DNA of 18,797 nt from Dehalococcoidia bacterium (lineage in GTDB: Bacteria > Chloroflexota > Dehalococcoidia > UBA3495), in NCBI GenBank assembly GCA_002730485.1, contig PCAH01000106.1, forward strand, positions 1 to 18,797, given 5' to 3'. The notes beneath the pieces are model-generated. The model ran no database searches, was not told the DNA's origin, and saw nothing but the letters and a program-made list of their open reading frames with translations. Position 1 is the stretch's first letter, and every line of letters starts with the position of its first letter. Below are positions 1 to 7,200 of the stretch, in pieces. The position numbers and the translations under genes are program-made.

Positions 1-632
1 CTGCGGTCGCTGAGGACCAGGTGGACCGACACGATATCTGACTCTCTGAACAAGGTCTCCTTGTCCACCAGTGTGGCCTGGCACTCCTTGGCTCGCTCGG
101 CAGTCATGTTCTGACTCCAGGCGATGATGTTCATGTCGAATGCGGCGCCGACCTTGGCGACCAACGACCCGATGTGACCTAGACCGATCAATCCCAAGGT
201 CTTCCCCTTCAGTCCCACACCAACGGTGGTGCCCCAGGTGCCTTCTCTGGACCGTTTGTCTTCCTCATGTATGTGGCGCAGTAGAGAAAGAATCAGACCC
301 CAGGTGAGCTCGGTAGGACCTTCACCGGCCCCCCTGGCCCCGCAGACCGGTATGCCCAGGTCGTTGGCGGCTTCCATGTCGAATGATGCATTGCGTAGGC
401 CGGTTGTCATCAGAAGCCGCAGTTTGGGGAGCCTGGAAAGAATGGTGCGGGTGAACGGTGTGCGTTCCCGCATCCCCATCACCATGTCAAAGTCCTTCAG
501 CCGCTCAACCAACTTATCTTCATCGGCGATATGGTCCTGGAAAAATTGAACGGTGGTTCCGGGAGGCAGGCTGGACCAGTCGCCCAGATCCTTGGCTGTC
601 CCTTGGTAATCGTCCAATACTGCTAGTTTCAA
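1..632 (-). CDS. D-2-hydroxyacid dehydrogenase (NAD-dependent), C-terminus outside window
   Basis: This is the first 210 residues of a D-isomer-specific 2-hydroxyacid dehydrogenase (SerA/formate dehydrogenase superfamily), which interconverts 2-hydroxy and 2-oxo acids with NAD(P). The reverse strand gives a beginning MKLAVLDDYQ, a substrate domain over residues 1-100, then the Rossmann fingerprint GLGHIG at about residues 150-155. The catalytic Arg/Glu/His residues would lie beyond the window edge (family length is about 310-330). I chose the TTG at 632 because AGGAAG (641-646) sits 8 bases upstream; an in-frame GTG at 641 overlaps that site and is less likely. It lies 52 bases downstream of the flavin oxidoreductase on the same strand, so the two are probably co-transcribed. 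The substrate cannot be told from the sequence. Confidence 0.9.
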   Translation of the reverse strand, partial: MKLAVLDDYQGTAKDLGDWSSLPPGTTVQFFQDHIADEDKLVERLKDFDMVMGMRERTPFTRTILSRLPKLRLLMTTGLRNASFDMEAANDLGIPVCGARGAGEGPTELTWGLILSLLRHIHEEDKRSREGTWGTTVGVGLKGKTLGLIGLGHIGSLVAKVGAAFDMNIIAWSQNMTAERAKECQATLVDKETLFRESDIVSVHLVLSDR

Positions 633-684
633 TTTGGTCACTTCCTAATCGGTTGAATAAAGCGTCGGTACGGTGGGATCGGGA

Positions 685-1734
685 TTATTTGAAGGCCGGC
701 ATGACCTTCTCTGTAACTATCTTGAGGCTTCGCAGCACCCGTTCTTCCGGAATGAGCCCGCCGGGGTTCAATTCGGCTACCACCCCATCCAGTCCCAGTT
801 CTTCTTTCAATTGGGTGAACCGGTCAACCAGACTTTCGCCGGTGCCAAAGGCGATCTTGGTCTTTAACATATCGTCGTAGCTGAGGGCGGCCAGTCTTTC
901 GGCCCGGCCGTCGGCCAGTTCGGTCACTTCCAGTCCGGCCTTTCCCGCCCGTTCCCGATAGAGGCTGCCCATGCGGCCAAAGTAACCGGAGATGCTCTCG
1001 AATGGCTCGTCCATTGCCTGTTCCTGGGTCTCCCCGGCGTACACCGGTATGCGGAGTGAGACGTCGCCCTGCCCGGGGTGCCCAGCCTTCTGCCAGCTCT
1101 TGCGGTACTGGTCTACGTTCTCTCGAAGCTCAGGTATGTCCATGCCACGCAGACCGACGAAGATCGGGTGGCCTGCCTCGCCCAGCCGGATGAACGTGTC
1201 TGCGGAGTTTGCCGCGATACGGAGCGGCGGGTGGGGCTGCTGGTAAGGCACCGGCGAGATGGTCGCTTTCTCCACATTGTAATATTCGCCCTCGTAGGAG
1301 AATTCCTTGCCTTCCCAGGCTTGTAGGATGATTTTCAGAGACTCTGCAAACCGGTCCTGGCTTTCACTATAGGGGATGCTGAAGACATCGTAGGAACGGG
1401 CAAACCCGCTGCGGCCGATGCCGAACTCGAACCGGCCCTCGCTGATGTGATCGACGGTGGCCACCTCCTCGGCGATACGCAGCGGATTGCTCAGGGGCAG
1501 CACATATACGGCCAGGCCAACTTTGAGACGCTTGGTGCGGGTGGCGATGGAACTGGCAATGACGATGGGTGAAGACATCACCGAGCGGGTGGGGTTGAAG
1601 TGCAATTCAGCCAGCCAAACTCCGTCTAGCCCTTGCTCTTCTGCCGCATCTACCATGCGGAACCCTTCCTGAAAGGCCTGGGCCTCTGTGACCCCATCCC
1701 GATTGCCAAATTCCATAAATGCGCCGAAGAACAT
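685..1734 (-). CDS. LLM-class (luciferase-like) flavin-dependent oxidoreductase
   Basis: This is a 349-residue protein of the bacterial-luciferase-like family, TIM-barrel enzymes that use FMNH2 or F420H2, many of them monooxygenases on small organics. Typical family features are the start MFFGAFMEFG, the region DGVWLAELHF (residues ~36-45), the barrel segment LKVGLAVYVLPLSNPLRIAEEVATVD cut here to its key part VLPLSNPLRIAEE, and SEGRFEFGIGRSG (residues ~98-110). Length is normal for the family. The start ATG is preceded by a strong GGGGGAAG (1741-1748) at good spacing. It is the first gene of a two-gene minus-strand unit with the D-2-hydroxyacid dehydrogenase, and diverges from lhgO. Expanded sets of such monooxygenases are a known trait of SAR202 Chloroflexota, which fits the rest of the window. 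Substrate and choice of FMN or F420 are not visible. Confidence 0.93.
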   Translation of the reverse strand: MFFGAFMEFGNRDGVTEAQAFQEGFRMVDAAEEQGLDGVWLAELHFNPTRSVMSSPIVIASSIATRTKRLKVGLAVYVLPLSNPLRIAEEVATVDHISEGRFEFGIGRSGFARSYDVFSIPYSESQDRFAESLKIILQAWEGKEFSYEGEYYNVEKATISPVPYQQPHPPLRIAANSADTFIRLGEAGHPIFVGLRGMDIPELRENVDQYRKSWQKAGHPGQGDVSLRIPVYAGETQEQAMDEPFESISGYFGRMGSLYRERAGKAGLEVTELADGRAERLAALSYDDMLKTKIAFGTGESLVDRFTQLKEELGLDGVVAELNPGGLIPEERVLRSLKIVTEKVMPAFK

Positions 1735-1814
1735 GCGTTTCTTCCCCCAAATCTATCGTTGAATCTTTAAAAGAGCCTAAGGGTATACGCTGACCCTGGG
1801 CCAAGCCGAGTTCA

Positions 1815-1903
1815 AAAGTACTTCATAGAGGGCAAAGGGTCAAGAAAAATGGGTTTTACCCAGACTACTCCGCCTTGACCGACCCAGTTTGTCGGACTAC
1901 CCT
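1815..1903. promoter_or_regulatory. Candidate divergent promoter region with palindromic -35 boxes
   Basis: Between the divergent genes, GGTCAAG (1838-1844) and CTTGACC (1874-1880) form a 7-bp inverted repeat, enclosing a second one, TGGGT/ACCCA (1850-1862). Each outer arm reads TTGACC outward. On the plus strand it is followed after 17 bases by TACCCT (1898-1903), on the minus strand after 17 bases by TACTTT (1820-1815). The -35 matches are good but both -10 matches are weak (3 of 6). A further inverted repeat CCGAC/GTCGG lies at 1879-1895. The region could be a pair of back-to-back promoters or an operator. An alternative plus-strand promoter is TTGGCA (1915-1920) with CATTAC (1938-1943). 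Confidence 0.3.
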
Positions 1904-1988
1904 TTAGCCACAACTTGGCAAGCATTATTTCGTGCGACATTACGCACCGGCAATTTGGATCCTCAAGCAAGGTTTAAGAGGCAATTAG

Positions 1989-3197
1989 ATGGAATCTAGC
2001 CAGTATGACATCGTAATAATCGGTGGCGGCATCCTTGGCCTATCCACGGCCATGCAATTGTTGGAGCGGGCACCCCAATGGCGGGTCGCCGTTGTGGAGA
2101 AAGAAGAGGAACTGGCCACCCACCAGACCGGCCATAACAGCGGCGTAATGCACTCCGGCATCTACTACCGGCCCGGCTCTCACAAGGCCAAGTTCTGCGT
2201 GGCCGGGCTGAATAATATGGTCAAATTCTGTGAAGAGAACGAGATTGAATTTCAGCAATGCGGCAAGGTCATCGTCGCCATTCACGAGTCGGAGTTAGGC
2301 CGCCTGCAGGACCTGTATGAACGGGGAACGGCTAACGGCGTGCCGGACCTTGAAGTCGTCGGTCCGGAGCGTCTCAAAGAAATCGAACCGCATACTGTCG
2401 GGGTGCAAGCGCTGTGGGCACCCCACACAGGTATCGTCGATTTCACCAAGGTGGCCGCAGCCTTTGCCGATAAATTCCAACAGGCCGGCGGGGATATATT
2501 CACCGGAGCAACGGTGCGGAATATTACCCAGTCCGGCGGGTCAGTGGCCTTGGAGACGACCAAGGGAACCCTCCAAGCCAAGCACTTGATCAACTGCGCT
2601 GGTCTTCATGCCGACAAGGTGGCCTCCATGACCGACGAAAAAGTCGGTGTTCGAATCATCCCCTTCCGGGGCGAATACTACACACTACGTCCGGAAAGCC
2701 ATCATCTGGTTAAAGGGTTGATCTATCCGGTTCCCAACCCCGAGTTCCCGTTCTTGGGCGTTCACTTCACCCGCAACATAAAGGGCCACGTTGAAGCAGG
2801 CCCCAACGCAGTGATGGCGCTGCGCCGTGAAGGTTACCGCAAACGTGATTTCAACCTCGGGGATAGCCTGGGCAACCTCGGGTATCCAGGTTTCTGGAAG
2901 ATGGCCGCCAAATACTGGAAGATTGGAATGGGCGAGATTTGGCGTTCCTACAACAAGAGGGTATTCCTGCGGGATCTCCAAACCCTCATCCCTGAGATAC
3001 AAGATTCCGACCTGGCCGGCGGCGGTTCCGGTGTCCGTGCCCAGGCGGTGGCCAGAGACGGGTCATTGCTGGACGATTTCAGTATCATCCAGGGTCGTGA
3101 CGCTATCCACGTACTAAACGCGCCGTCTCCCGGGGCGACCTCATCACTGGCCATCGGCGAGCACATCGCCGGACTGGCGGTGGAGAACTTCGGCTGA
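1989..3197 (+). CDS. lhgO: L-2-hydroxyglutarate oxidase
   Basis: This 402-residue FAD-dependent oxidase/dehydrogenase of the DAO superfamily oxidises L-2-hydroxyglutarate to 2-oxoglutarate, passing electrons to the quinone pool or oxygen. It shows the N-terminal dinucleotide fingerprint G12-G-G-I-L-G17, the family block HQTGHNSGVMHSGIYYRPGS (residues ~45-64), PFRGEYY, the LIYPVP/FLGVHFTR segment, GPNAV, REGYRKRDF, GVRAQAV and the C-terminal NAPSPGATS. These agree block by block with E. coli LhgO as I remember it, and length is normal. ATG is preceded by AGAGG (1977-1981) 7 bases upstream. It is a single gene, with the next operon beginning from its own promoter at 3278. Nearby hydroxyacid and flavin enzymes suggest general organic-acid oxidation. 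Assignment is firm, since glycerol-3-phosphate dehydrogenases and other DAO members lack this set of blocks. Confidence 0.95.
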   Translation: MESSQYDIVIIGGGILGLSTAMQLLERAPQWRVAVVEKEEELATHQTGHNSGVMHSGIYYRPGSHKAKFCVAGLNNMVKFCEENEIEFQQCGKVIVAIHESELGRLQDLYERGTANGVPDLEVVGPERLKEIEPHTVGVQALWAPHTGIVDFTKVAAAFADKFQQAGGDIFTGATVRNITQSGGSVALETTKGTLQAKHLINCAGLHADKVASMTDEKVGVRIIPFRGEYYTLRPESHHLVKGLIYPVPNPEFPFLGVHFTRNIKGHVEAGPNAVMALRREGYRKRDFNLGDSLGNLGYPGFWKMAAKYWKIGMGEIWRSYNKRVFLRDLQTLIPEIQDSDLAGGGSGVRAQAVARDGSLLDDFSIIQGRDAIHVLNAPSPGATSSLAIGEHIAGLAVENFG

Positions 3198-3277
3198 GCC
3201 TTTAAGCCGGTCACTGAACCGGAGGATCTGTCCTGGGCAATACGCATCAAATCTGGCTAAGCTGGGTGTACATAGCG

Positions 3278-3306
3278 TTGCTGGAGATGCTGGCCCTAGT
3301 TATAAT
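3278..3306 (+). promoter_or_regulatory. Sigma70-type promoter for the dehydratase-plsX-fabG operon
   Basis: TTGCTG (3278-3283), a 17-base spacer, and a perfect TATAAT (3301-3306) lie in the gap after lhgO. The predicted transcript start near 3313 gives a leader of about 115 bases before the first gene. This is the best promoter match seen in the window. Confidence 0.6.
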
Positions 3307-3411
3307 CTGCCCTGCCGGAGATTCCTAGCTACGAGGTGCCGGTCAGGTTCATACTCTGTTGAGACGGGGGCTTAGGCCCCTATTTTGGCATTGTACGGTA
3401 CCTTTTGAGGC

Positions 3412-3418
3412 AAGGAGG
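3412..3418 (+). promoter_or_regulatory. Shine-Dalgarno deciding the dehydratase start
   Basis: AAGGAGG is a near-ideal ribosome binding site placed 9 bases before TTG 3428 (12 before GTG 3431). The reading frame is open back to 3359, but the 23 residues before 3428 look non-coding (Arg/Trp-rich) and have no such site. The start is therefore moved to 3428. Confidence 0.65.
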
Positions 3419-3427
3419 CAGGCCGCA

Positions 3428-4243
3428 TTGGTGCTTGAGACGGAGCGTAATCTGGACCTAGGTTCGTTTTATGCGACGCAGGACTCGGTTGACGAGTACC
3501 TGGTCTCGGTCGGTGACGCGCTGCCTATCTATAAAGAAACCGGCCTCGCACCACCGCTCTACTCGGCAGCTTCAGCCTTGGGTTCATTGCTACGGGAACT
3601 GGCTCTCCCTCCCGGCGCTATTCACAGCCTCCAAGAAGTTGAAACAAAAAAACCGGTGGTCATCGGCAGCGGGGTAAAAGTAAGCGCCTTTGTGGAAAAG
3701 CCCCGCCGCCGCGCTGGTTTGGAATTTATCACGGTGGTCTGCACCGTGGAGTCTGACGGAGCCGTGGCTCTGATTTCCAAGAGCACAGTGTTGGTGCCGC
3801 CCAAAGATGTGCCAGAAACTGCACCAGCCGAGCCGAAGGCGTCGGACGCTGAACCGATACAAAGCGAATTGACGATTATCTCAAAAGAGATCAACCAGGA
3901 GCAGTTGAACGCCTATGCCAGGGCGTCTGGCGACGACAACCCGCTGCATCTAGACGCGGAATTTGCCGCGAGGACCCAGTTTGGCGAGATCATCGCCCAC
4001 GGCATGCTGACCCTAGCCTTCGTGTCCGAGATGATGACCACAGCCCACGGAAAAGCCTGGTTGGAATCAGGAGGCCTGCGGGTTCGGTTCAAGGGAGCGG
4101 CTTACCTGGGAGACCAGGTTGCGGCCTGGGGCAATCTTTCGAAAGAAGACGACTCGTCGCGCACCTACTCGGTGGGAGTCAAAAACACCGACAACGGGCA
4201 GGAACTGATAGCGGGCACTGCCAGTTTTAATATAGACCACTAG
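3428..4243 (+). CDS. MaoC-type dehydratase with N-terminal FAS1/hot-dog-like half
   Basis: This is a two-part (double hot-dog) hydratase/dehydratase of about 271 residues that acts on 3-hydroxyacyl thioesters. The C-terminal half carries the classic MaoC/R-hydratase motif: YARASGDDNPLHLD, then FAARTQFGEIIAHGM. The catalytic pair is D169 and H174, the same D-x4-H spacing as in PhaJ-type hydratases. The N-terminal half (residues ~1-130) is a divergent hot-dog domain resembling the FAS1-like dehydratase partner and lacks that motif. The two halves are joined by a Pro/Ala/Glu linker (PPKDVPETAPAEPKASD). It heads an operon with plsX 85 bases on, then fabG. From context I infer that it dehydrates 3-hydroxyacyl-ACP in fatty acid synthesis or modification. 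A role in acyl-CoA metabolism is the main alternative. The start is a TTG codon. Confidence 0.85.
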   Translation: MVLETERNLDLGSFYATQDSVDEYLVSVGDALPIYKETGLAPPLYSAASALGSLLRELALPPGAIHSLQEVETKKPVVIGSGVKVSAFVEKPRRRAGLEFITVVCTVESDGAVALISKSTVLVPPKDVPETAPAEPKASDAEPIQSELTIISKEINQEQLNAYARASGDDNPLHLDAEFAARTQFGEIIAHGMLTLAFVSEMMTTAHGKAWLESGGLRVRFKGAAYLGDQVAAWGNLSKEDDSSRTYSVGVKNTDNGQELIAGTASFNIDH

Positions 4244-4328
4244 TTTAAAAACGAATCAGGGGCAGCGACCTTTAACGAATGGCCCGGCGATACCCCGGTG
4301 GACGCCAGTCAAACGAGGAAGGAACACT

Positions 4329-5369
4329 ATGCAAGATAATACGAACAACGGATCAAACCCAGTCAGGGTCGCGATGGACGCGATGGGTGGGGATCATGGA
4401 CCGGTCGAAACAGTTAAAGGCGCTATCCTCGCGGCTAAAGCCACCAACGCCGAGATAATCCTGGTTGGTGACCAAGAACCCGTTGAACAGGAACTGGCCA
4501 ATCACGATACGACTGGCATCAAGATCAGTGTGGTTCCTTCCGAAGGGAAGATAGGCGACGACGAACATCCACTGCAGGCCATGCGCACCAAGCCCAAGTC
4601 GTCGGTGCTAGTGGCCACCAAGCTGGTCAAGAGCGGCGATGCCGATGTCATGGTCTCCATGGGTTCCACCGGCGGTTCTATGGCCAGCGCCGTTCTGACC
4701 CTGGGATTGTTCGAAGGTCTGGAACGGCCCTGCTTGGGTGGCCCTTTCTTGGGCTTGGCTCCCAACACCGTGCTGGTGGACATAGGCAGCAATATCGATT
4801 GCCGCCCCGGTCTGCTGCTCAACTTTGCATCTTTGGGAGTCACCTGGGCCCGCACCTATATGGGCATCGAGGACCCCAGGGTGGCCCTGCTCAGCGTCGG
4901 ATCGGAATCCACCAAGGGAAACAAACAGGTTCAGGAGAGCTATCAGGTCTTTGAAGATAGCAACATGGACTTCGTCGGCAACGTTGAGGGAATGGATTTC
5001 TTCACCCAGAAAGCAGAGGTCATCATCTGCGACGGGTTTGTCGGCAACATCCTGATTAAATTCACGGAAGGACTCGGAGCAGCATTTGCCGCCTATTCCA
5101 AGAAACGCCTGGCTTCGTCCATGGATGAGAATGACCTCGGTAAGTTCGCCGCCGAGTTGGTCCAGTTGACCAACCGCACACGAACCAACGGCGGCCCGCT
5201 CTTTGGTGTGAACGGCCCAGTGATTCTGGGTCATGGTTCCAGCAAAGCAGACGAGATACTGGCCGCCATCAGCACCTCTGTCCGTTATGTTGAACTGGGC
5301 ATGGTCGATATCATGCGCGCTGATCTGGCCTCCATAAATGCCACAAGCGGAAGCGGCGCGAGCAGGTAA
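4329..5369 (+). CDS. plsX: Phosphate acyltransferase PlsX
   Basis: PlsX converts acyl-ACP and phosphate to acyl-phosphate, the donor for PlsY in phosphatidic acid synthesis. It is a peripheral membrane enzyme. Its 346 residues show AMDAMGGDHGP near the N-terminus, LVATKLVKSGDADVMVSMGSTGG (key part VSMGSTGG), LEGLERP-like GLERP, VDIGSNIDC, PRVALLSVG, VIICDGFVGN and the C-terminal LGHGSSKADE, all family landmarks. The usual GNTGA is GSTGG here and GANVDC is GSNIDC, modest departures from the norm. ATG 4329 follows GAGGAAGGA (4315-4323). The fabG start lies only 6 bases after its stop, so translation is probably coupled. The plsX-fabG pairing is a common lipid-synthesis arrangement. Confidence 0.96.
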   Translation: MQDNTNNGSNPVRVAMDAMGGDHGPVETVKGAILAAKATNAEIILVGDQEPVEQELANHDTTGIKISVVPSEGKIGDDEHPLQAMRTKPKSSVLVATKLVKSGDADVMVSMGSTGGSMASAVLTLGLFEGLERPCLGGPFLGLAPNTVLVDIGSNIDCRPGLLLNFASLGVTWARTYMGIEDPRVALLSVGSESTKGNKQVQESYQVFEDSNMDFVGNVEGMDFFTQKAEVIICDGFVGNILIKFTEGLGAAFAAYSKKRLASSMDENDLGKFAAELVQLTNRTRTNGGPLFGVNGPVILGHGSSKADEILAAISTSVRYVELGMVDIMRADLASINATSGSGASR

Positions 5370-5375
5370 GGTTAT

Positions 5376-6131
5376 TTGATTAACGGTATCGACCTAACAG
5401 GCAAAGTCGCACTGGTCACCGGAGCCTCCCGTGGTATTGGGGCCGTGGTCGCCTGCCGCCTGGCAGAAGCCGGGGCCCGAGTCGGGGTCAACTATCATGC
5501 CAGCCCAGACGCTGCCACCGTGATAGTCGATGGAATCAACAAGTCGGGTGGGGAAGCCTTCCTCGTTGGCGGTGATGTCTCCCAAGAAGAAGCCGCTGAA
5601 TCGGTCATCAAAAAGATGATCGAACACTTTGGCAATATCGACATACTGATCAACAACGCCGGCATCAACAAGGATCAACTGCTGATTCGGATGAAGCCCG
5701 AGGACTTTGACAGCGTCATCAACGTAAATCTGCGTGGCGCTTTCCTCTGCACCCGCTACGTCATGACCCACCTGATTAGACAGCGGTCCGGTCGAATCAT
5801 CAACATGTCGTCGGTGGTGGGGCTCTCCGGCAACCCCGGCCAGGCGAACTATGCCGCTGCCAAGGCGGGTTTGGTGGGTTTGACCAAGGCCGTTGCCCGG
5901 GAAGTGGCCTCCCGAAACGTCACCGTAAACGCCCTGGCCCCCGGATATATCACCACCTCCATGGTGGAAGAGATACCCGAGGACAAACAAGCCCAGATAC
6001 TGGCCAACATCCCCATGGGCAGGTTTGGCACCCCAGAAGACGTGGCCGAGGCTGTGATATTCCTCTGCAGCGAAGGCGCCAGCTACATCACCGGCCAGGT
6101 CCTGACCATCGACGGCGGGATGATCGCCTAG
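5376..6131 (+). CDS. fabG: 3-oxoacyl-ACP reductase FabG (SDR family)
   Basis: FabG is the NADPH-dependent reductase of 3-oxoacyl-ACP in fatty acid elongation. This is a classical 251-residue short-chain dehydrogenase with TGASRGIG (residues 15-22), NNAG (93-96), N118, and the catalytic S146, Y159, K163 in spacing typical of FabG. The ending YITGQVLTIDGGMIA is also characteristic of FabG. The start is TTG 5376, since no ATG or GTG precedes the domain; the ribosome site is weak (AAGG in the end of plsX), consistent with coupling to plsX across a 6-base gap. SDR family members are numerous, and the operon context is what favours FabG over other reductases. Confidence 0.92.
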   Translation: MINGIDLTGKVALVTGASRGIGAVVACRLAEAGARVGVNYHASPDAATVIVDGINKSGGEAFLVGGDVSQEEAAESVIKKMIEHFGNIDILINNAGINKDQLLIRMKPEDFDSVINVNLRGAFLCTRYVMTHLIRQRSGRIINMSSVVGLSGNPGQANYAAAKAGLVGLTKAVAREVASRNVTVNALAPGYITTSMVEEIPEDKQAQILANIPMGRFGTPEDVAEAVIFLCSEGASYITGQVLTIDGGMIA

Positions 6132-6175
6132 TACCCCGGCCCCATTGGTCCCTCTCTTCCCCTAGAATGCCCTTG

Positions 6176-6181
6176 TATAAT
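6176..6181 (+). promoter_or_regulatory. Possible -10 element before the isocitrate lyase-family gene
   Basis: There is a perfect TATAAT 59 bases before the ATG, in the 108-base gap after fabG. No convincing -35 lies 16-18 bases upstream; TTGGTC at 6145 is too far away. It suggests that the next gene has its own promoter, with low certainty. Confidence 0.35.
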
Positions 6182-6239
6182 GCCGTCACGTCCATCGTGA
6201 CCAAACCTTACTTATTCCGCACAGCTAACGGAGGCCTAC

Positions 6240-7109
6240 ATGCGCACCACCACCAAGTTTCGCCAACTGCTCCAACAACCGGGAATAATCCAAGCGCCCG
6301 GGGCCTACGATTGCCTGACCGCCAAGTTGATACAGCAGGCCGGTTTTCCTGCGGTGTACATGACCGGTGCTGGTACTTCCGTTGCGCAGCTCGGATACCC
6401 TGACCTGGGACTGGCAACCATGTCCGATATGATCGCCAACGCCGGTTCCATCGCCGACATCCTGGATGTGCCGTTGATTGCGGATGCCGACACCGGCTAC
6501 GGCGGCATCTTGAACGTAAGAAGGACCGTGAGGCAGTACGAGCGGGCAGGGGTTGCTGCTATCCACATAGAGGATCAGGAGATGCCCAAGCGCTGCGGTC
6601 ACCTGGACGATAAAAAGGTCGTATCCACCGAGGATATGGTCCAGAAGATCAGGGCGGCGGTGGACGTCAGAACCGACGATGATTTCACGATAATCGTACG
6701 CACCGACTCCATAGCGGTGACCGGCTGGGAAGATGCCATGCACCGCTGTGAGGAGTACATAAAAGCAGGAGCTGATGCCCTGTTTGTGGAAGCGCTCAGA
6801 ACTCCGGAGGAAGTTGAACAAGTCGCTAAGAACATCAACGTTCCCCTGCTTTACAACTTTGTGGAGTCGGGTAAGTCTCCGCTGCTCTCAGCGACGGAGC
6901 TGGAGAAGTTCGGCTTCAAGATTGTCATCTATCCAGGAAGTGCCCTTCTGGCGGTGACCAATGTGGTGCAACAGTTGATGGCCCAGTTGAAAGAGACCGG
7001 CACTACCGCCCACCTGATGGACGACATGGTGACCCTCGAGGCATGCTTCGAAGCCGTGGGGCTGTCCAGCATGCTCGCTGAAGACGCCCAGTTCGCCACA
7101 CCTGTTTAG
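6240..7109 (+). CDS. Isocitrate lyase/PEP mutase-family enzyme
   Basis: This 289-residue enzyme of the ICL/PEP mutase superfamily makes or breaks C-C or P-C bonds next to a 2-oxo acid, with Mg2+. It shows the signature K117-R-C-G-H121 with catalytic-type C119, the barrel segment APGAYDCLTAKLIQQAGFPAVY (key part PGAYDCLTA), DADTGYGG (metal site), AAIHIEDQ, and IIVRTDS. These resemble methylisocitrate lyase (PrpB) and oxaloacetate decarboxylase/2,3-dimethylmalate lyase-type members, and length matches. ATG is preceded by GGAGG (6230-6234), 5 bases away. No prpC/prpD or phosphonate genes lie near, so a specific substrate cannot be named. It stands between the lipid operon and the DUF2157 set, apparently on its own. 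Confidence 0.9.
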   Translation: MRTTTKFRQLLQQPGIIQAPGAYDCLTAKLIQQAGFPAVYMTGAGTSVAQLGYPDLGLATMSDMIANAGSIADILDVPLIADADTGYGGILNVRRTVRQYERAGVAAIHIEDQEMPKRCGHLDDKKVVSTEDMVQKIRAAVDVRTDDDFTIIVRTDSIAVTGWEDAMHRCEEYIKAGADALFVEALRTPEEVEQVAKNINVPLLYNFVESGKSPLLSATELEKFGFKIVIYPGSALLAVTNVVQQLMAQLKETGTTAHLMDDMVTLEACFEAVGLSSMLAEDAQFATPV

Positions 7110-7200
7110 CCGTAATCCAGACTGATTCAAACCCTGACTCCCATCTATTTTGGTACGGTGGGAACTTTCACCGGCTGGCCGACGTCTTTAGGATATGGAT

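Noticed and set aside
3207..3222. CCGGT/ACCGG hairpin just after lhgO as a terminator
   Set aside because: The stem is only 5 bp and no T run follows, so it is not convincing as an intrinsic terminator.
3359..3427. Upstream extension of the MaoC-type gene to TTG 3359
   Set aside because: The frame is open, but it has no ribosome site and an untypical Arg/Trp-rich sequence, while an ideal AAGGAGG precedes TTG 3428.
4608..5234. 208-codon open frame on the minus strand inside plsX
   Set aside because: It lies wholly antisense to a clear plsX with all its motifs, and its product has no recognisable family pattern. It is a by-product of codon bias at high GC.
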